Notes under the pieces: generated by a model
Told to the model about the DNA's origin: nothing
The model's database searches: none
The model's input: only the letters and a program-made list of their open reading frames with translations
In this document: positions 61,255 to 64,000 of the stretch, one piece after another
How the letters are laid out: every line of letters begins with the position of its first letter
Position numbering within the stretch: position 1 is the stretch's first letter
Made by a program: the position numbers and the translations under genes
Assembly (NCBI RefSeq): GCF_001570745.1
Contig: NZ_BCSG01000011.1
Coordinates: forward strand, 1 to 64,000
Source of the DNA: Alicyclobacillus mali NBRC 102425
Lineage (GTDB): Bacteria; Bacillota; Bacilli; Alicyclobacillales; Alicyclobacillaceae
Length of the DNA: 64,000 bases
Direction: 5' to 3'

Positions 61255-62172
61255 TCAATCACCTTGGCCAGCTTTGAGCCAAGCGTCGGCGCCCTGGCGA
61301 AGCACCTCGTCGGCGACCGCGACGCCAAGCGCCCGCGGATGGTCCCCCGTCTGCTCGACCTGGATGTGCTGAGTGCCCGACGGATCGGCGACAAATGCGG
61401 TGAGCCGCAGCTGATGCCCCACGCGCTCGGCGTATGCGCCGATGGGCACCTGGCAGCTGCCCTCGACCCGCGACAGGAACGCGCGCTCTGCTTCCACGGC
61501 GCGGGTCGTATCGGGATCCGAGATAGCGGCGAGGTATCGCATCACCTCGTCATCGTCTGCGCGGCACTCGACGGCCAGCGCACCCTGGCCCACGGCGGGC
61601 ACGAACTGATGCACAGGGAGGTACTCCGTGATTTTGTCGTCCAACCCCAGGCGATGCAACCCGCTTACAGCAAGAACGATGGCATCGAACTGCCCCTCCG
61701 CAAGGCGGCGAAGCCTCGTGTCGATGTTGCCGCGCAGCGTGTCCACGCGCAGATCTGGGCGGAGACGCCGAATGGCCGCCTGCCGACGCAAACTGCTCGT
61801 GCCGATGCGCGCGCCTGGTGGAAGCTCGACGAGCATTTGACCCGCTCGACTTACGAGGGCATCCCTCGGGTCTTCACGGCGCGGCACGGCCCCAATGGTA
61901 AGTCCCTCGCGCAGTTCGAACGGCACGTCCTTCAGGCTGTGCACCGCGAGATCGGCCTGTCCCGTGGCAATGGCTTGCTCGATGTCCGCGACAAACAGCC
62001 CTTTGCCGCCGACTTCTGAAAGCGCGCGGTCCACGATCTCGTCGCCGCGCGTCCGGATGGGTACGAGTTCAAACTCGACGCCACGCGCTACCCGCTTCAA
62101 AAGCTCCACCACGTGGTTCGTCTGTGTGAGCGCGAGCGCGCTCCGCCTCGTTGCGACTCGTAACGTGCGCAA
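61255..62172 (-). CDS. hemC: Porphobilinogen deaminase (hydroxymethylbilane synthase)
   Basis: The 305-residue enzyme polymerises four porphobilinogens. It begins RTLRVATRRSALALTQTNHV and has HSLKDVPFELREGL and RIGTSSLRRQAAIRRLRPDL. The dipyrromethane-binding Cys lies in EGSCQVPIGAYAE. TTG 62172 is set by GGGAGG 8 nt upstream. Confidence 0.97.
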   Translation of the reverse strand: MRTLRVATRRSALALTQTNHVVELLKRVARGVEFELVPIRTRGDEIVDRALSEVGGKGLFVADIEQAIATGQADLAVHSLKDVPFELREGLTIGAVPRREDPRDALVSRAGQMLVELPPGARIGTSSLRRQAAIRRLRPDLRVDTLRGNIDTRLRRLAEGQFDAIVLAVSGLHRLGLDDKITEYLPVHQFVPAVGQGALAVECRADDDEVMRYLAAISDPDTTRAVEAERAFLSRVEGSCQVPIGAYAERVGHQLRLTAFVADPSGTQHIQVEQTGDHPRALGVAVADEVLRQGADAWLKAGQGD

Positions 62173-62191
62173 CCGTCCATCCTCCCTTGGA

Positions 62192-62989
62192 TCATGGCAG
62201 CCTTCCCCCGACAAACAACAGGTTGGAGAGCACCACGACAAAACAGATGACCTGAAACATCATCATGGCGCGCGTCGAGGCTTTTCGCCGCACGCGCCAG
62301 ATCAGATAGCTGACATACAGCATGAGGCAAAACGCAGTCACCATAAACTTGGGCCACGCCAGAAGCCACTGGTGAAGCACCCTATCTCCCCACCAGAGTC
62401 CAGTCACCATGGCCAGAAACAGCAAACCTGCCCCCGTCGCGCTCGCAAACAGCGCCAGGCTGTCGAGCGTGGCGAGCGAAGGCAGGTGCAGATACCAGCG
62501 GTCGAACAGGCGCCGGCGAAGGCGCGATTCGAGGACGAGATGCATCAGCGCAAACGAAAAGCTGAACGCGAAGGCTGTGTCGCCGAGCACGGCCAGCGCC
62601 ACATGCAACGCGAGGAGACTCGAGGCGGGAAAAAACGGCGTATTGGAACCTGCCTGCAGCCCTCCCGCCAGAAGCGCCAGGCCGAATCCCACGGCGTTCA
62701 GCAAGAGCGCCACCGGGCTGGAAGCGGCACCGCGGCCCATCGCCACCGTGACGGTGATCATGAGCCACGCGATGAATAGGGCGAGATCGCCACGAGAGTA
62801 GTCGGCCGCTTCACGCAGGGAAGCGAGGCGCGCGAGAAAGACCGTCGTAACCAGTGCGAAGGCCGCCACAAACAACCCGTAGCCGGTGCGCGGAGATGAG
62901 GGCCGCGCCTGCGCAAACGACCAGCCCGACCACACGAGCGCCAGCGCATACGCAACCATACTCAGGACATACCAAGCCCCCATGGCCAT
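62192..62989 (-). CDS. hemX: HemX cytochrome-c-assembly-like membrane protein
   Basis: The 265-residue protein has about eight membrane helices and conserved His residues (LALHVALAVLGD) like CcsA/HemX proteins. HemX lowers HemA level in Bacillus, thus adjusting heme synthesis. It sits between hemA and hemC as in Bacillus. ATG 62989 starts 9 bp after hemA. Confidence 0.93.
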   Translation of the reverse strand: MAMGAWYVLSMVAYALALVWSGWSFAQARPSSPRTGYGLFVAAFALVTTVFLARLASLREAADYSRGDLALFIAWLMITVTVAMGRGAASSPVALLLNAVGFGLALLAGGLQAGSNTPFFPASSLLALHVALAVLGDTAFAFSFSFALMHLVLESRLRRRLFDRWYLHLPSLATLDSLALFASATGAGLLFLAMVTGLWWGDRVLHQWLLAWPKFMVTAFCLMLYVSYLIWRVRRKASTRAMMMFQVICFVVVLSNLLFVGGRLP

Positions 62990-62997
62990 CGCTCACC

Positions 62998-64000
62998 CTA
63001 GGAGAGCGCCGGCCGCCGGGCAGCGTCGGCCGCGTAGGAAGAGCCCTGTCCCCATTCGACGCGAACGCGGTTGTGGCCCGTTTCAAATTCCAGGCCAAAT
63101 AGCGCGGCGAGCGTCTCCGCGTAACTTGGATCGCCCGACTGCAGCGACAACTCCTTGACGTTTTTCACCGGTTCCCTCAGCAGTTGATGAACGATGCTCA
63201 TCATGTGCTTGTGAATGACTTTCTGATCTCGCTCGCTGAGCTGGGGCAGTTTGCGCACAAGGCTCGACATGACCTCGCGCTCGATGGCCTGTCCGCGCTG
63301 ATGAAGCGCGGCAATCACCGGCACCACCTCCTGCTCGGTCAACCAGTGAGAGAAGGCGCGCACTCCCTCGTCGATCATCGCCTGGACCACGGCCTCCTGG
63401 CGAGCCCGCTCCTCGAGATTCGCGGCGACCACGCCCTCGAGGTCGTCCACGTCGTAGAGATAAACCGATGTCGAACGCGACACCTCGGGATCCACGTCGC
63501 GCGGCACAGCAATGTCCAGGATGACAAGCGGCCGACCACGGCGCGACACCATTGCGTCCGCAACCATTTCCTGGGTCACCACGTAGTGCCCACGGCCAAT
63601 TGCGGTCAGCACCACGTCCGCCTGAATCAGGGCGTGCCGGACTTCGTCCTCGTCCAGGGGGCGCGCTTGAGCTCCAACTTCGGCGGCGAGCGCCTGCGCC
63701 CTCTCCAGCGTGCGATTGAGGATGAGGAGAGACTTCGGCTGTTGTGCGGCAAAATGGCGCGCGGCAAGTCCTGCCATGTGACCGGCGCCGATCACGACAA
63801 CCTGTTGATCGCGAAGTTCCCCCAGCACCTTGCGCGCCAGTTGAACGGCCGCGTAACTCACGGAAACGGCCTCTCGCCCAATGGACGTCTCCGTCTGCGC
63901 CCGTTTGCCCACATGAATGATTTCGCGAAACAATCGGTTGAATACTGAACCTGTGGCATCCTCATCAAGCGCCAACTGATACGCATCGCGCATCTGGCCC
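62998..64000 (-). CDS. hemA: Glutamyl-tRNA reductase, C-terminal part (5' end beyond the window)
   Basis: About 334 C-terminal residues are inside the window; the N-terminal catalytic domain with the active Cys is cut off by the right edge. Seen are the end of the catalytic domain (GKRAQTETSIGREAVSVSYAA), the NADPH motif VVIGAGHMAGLAARH, and the dimerisation domain with the VIHKHMMSIVHQLLREPVK block. It makes glutamate semialdehyde from Glu-tRNA, the first committed step, and heads hemAXCDBL. Confidence 0.97.
   Translation of the reverse strand, partial: GQMRDAYQLALDEDATGSVFNRLFREIIHVGKRAQTETSIGREAVSVSYAAVQLARKVLGELRDQQVVVIGAGHMAGLAARHFAAQQPKSLLILNRTLERAQALAAEVGAQARPLDEDEVRHALIQADVVLTAIGRGHYVVTQEMVADAMVSRRGRPLVILDIAVPRDVDPEVSRSTSVYLYDVDDLEGVVAANLEERARQEAVVQAMIDEGVRAFSHWLTEQEVVPVIAALHQRGQAIEREVMSSLVRKLPQLSERDQKVIHKHMMSIVHQLLREPVKNVKELSLQSGDPSYAETLAALFGLEFETGHNRVRVEWGQGSSYAADAARRPALS

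Overview
The window is a dense, GC-rich stretch of chromosome from an endospore-forming member of the Bacillota. Gene content and order fit a thermoacidophilic Alicyclobacillus or close relative: the spo0A, spoIVB, spoIIIA, spoIVF, spo0B-obg, spoVID and hem clusters, an OLE RNA locus, many GTG/TTG starts, and strong GGAGG ribosome sites. Genus is inferred from gene complement and order; no rRNA is present. Nearly every gene lies on the minus strand. The plus-strand exceptions are two tiny membrane ORFs, a histidine phosphatase, and the SNF2/YqhG pair.

Layout, left to right (most operons are transcribed right to left). 1-6870: spo0A (cut by the edge), spoIVB, recN, nadK, a membrane-anchored nuclease-fold-like gene, tlyA, oapA and a ~610-nt OLE RNA. 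6871-12916: ispA, xseB, xseA, folD (with an altered active-site motif), a ferredoxin/flavodoxin-NADP reductase, a TsaD-like paralogue and nusB. 12923-16066: DUF2273, amaP, asp23, accC and accB. 16290-21260: the complete eight-gene spoIIIA operon with a candidate sigma-E promoter. 21383-27185: a 33-codon membrane ORF, efp, aroQ, a histidine phosphatase, and gcvPB/gcvPA/gcvT. 27272-31357: SNF2 helicase, yqhG, a DnaI-like ATPase and aroK. 31365-35376: a complete seven-gene comG pseudopilus operon. 35490-40726: a JAMM metalloprotease coupled to obg, then spo0B, rpmA, prp, rplU, spoIVFB and spoIVFA. 40787-46728: minD, minC, mreD, mreC, mreB, radC and a SpoIIB-like protein. 46876-49880: a secreted phosphoesterase with candidate Pho boxes and a YabE/Rpf-like 3D-domain protein. 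50149-55797: murC, folC and valS behind a valine T-box. 55794-64000: two membrane ORFs, spoVID with a 15-bp minisatellite, and hemL, hemB, hemD, hemC, hemX and hemA (cut by the right edge).

Functional themes. Sporulation genes act at several stages: phosphorelay (spo0B, spo0A), engulfment and feeding tube (spoIIB-like, spoIIIAA-AH), sigma-K checkpoint (spoIVB, spoIVFA, spoIVFB) and coat (spoVID). Growth genes cover cell shape and division, peptidoglycan and fatty-acid precursors, folate/C1 units, glycine cleavage, isoprenoids and tetrapyrroles. Translational coupling through ATGA or GTGA overlaps is common.

The most distinctive element is the OLE RNA plus its membrane partner OapA, placed between ispA and tlyA. 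No CRISPR array, IS element, prophage, rRNA or tRNA gene was seen.
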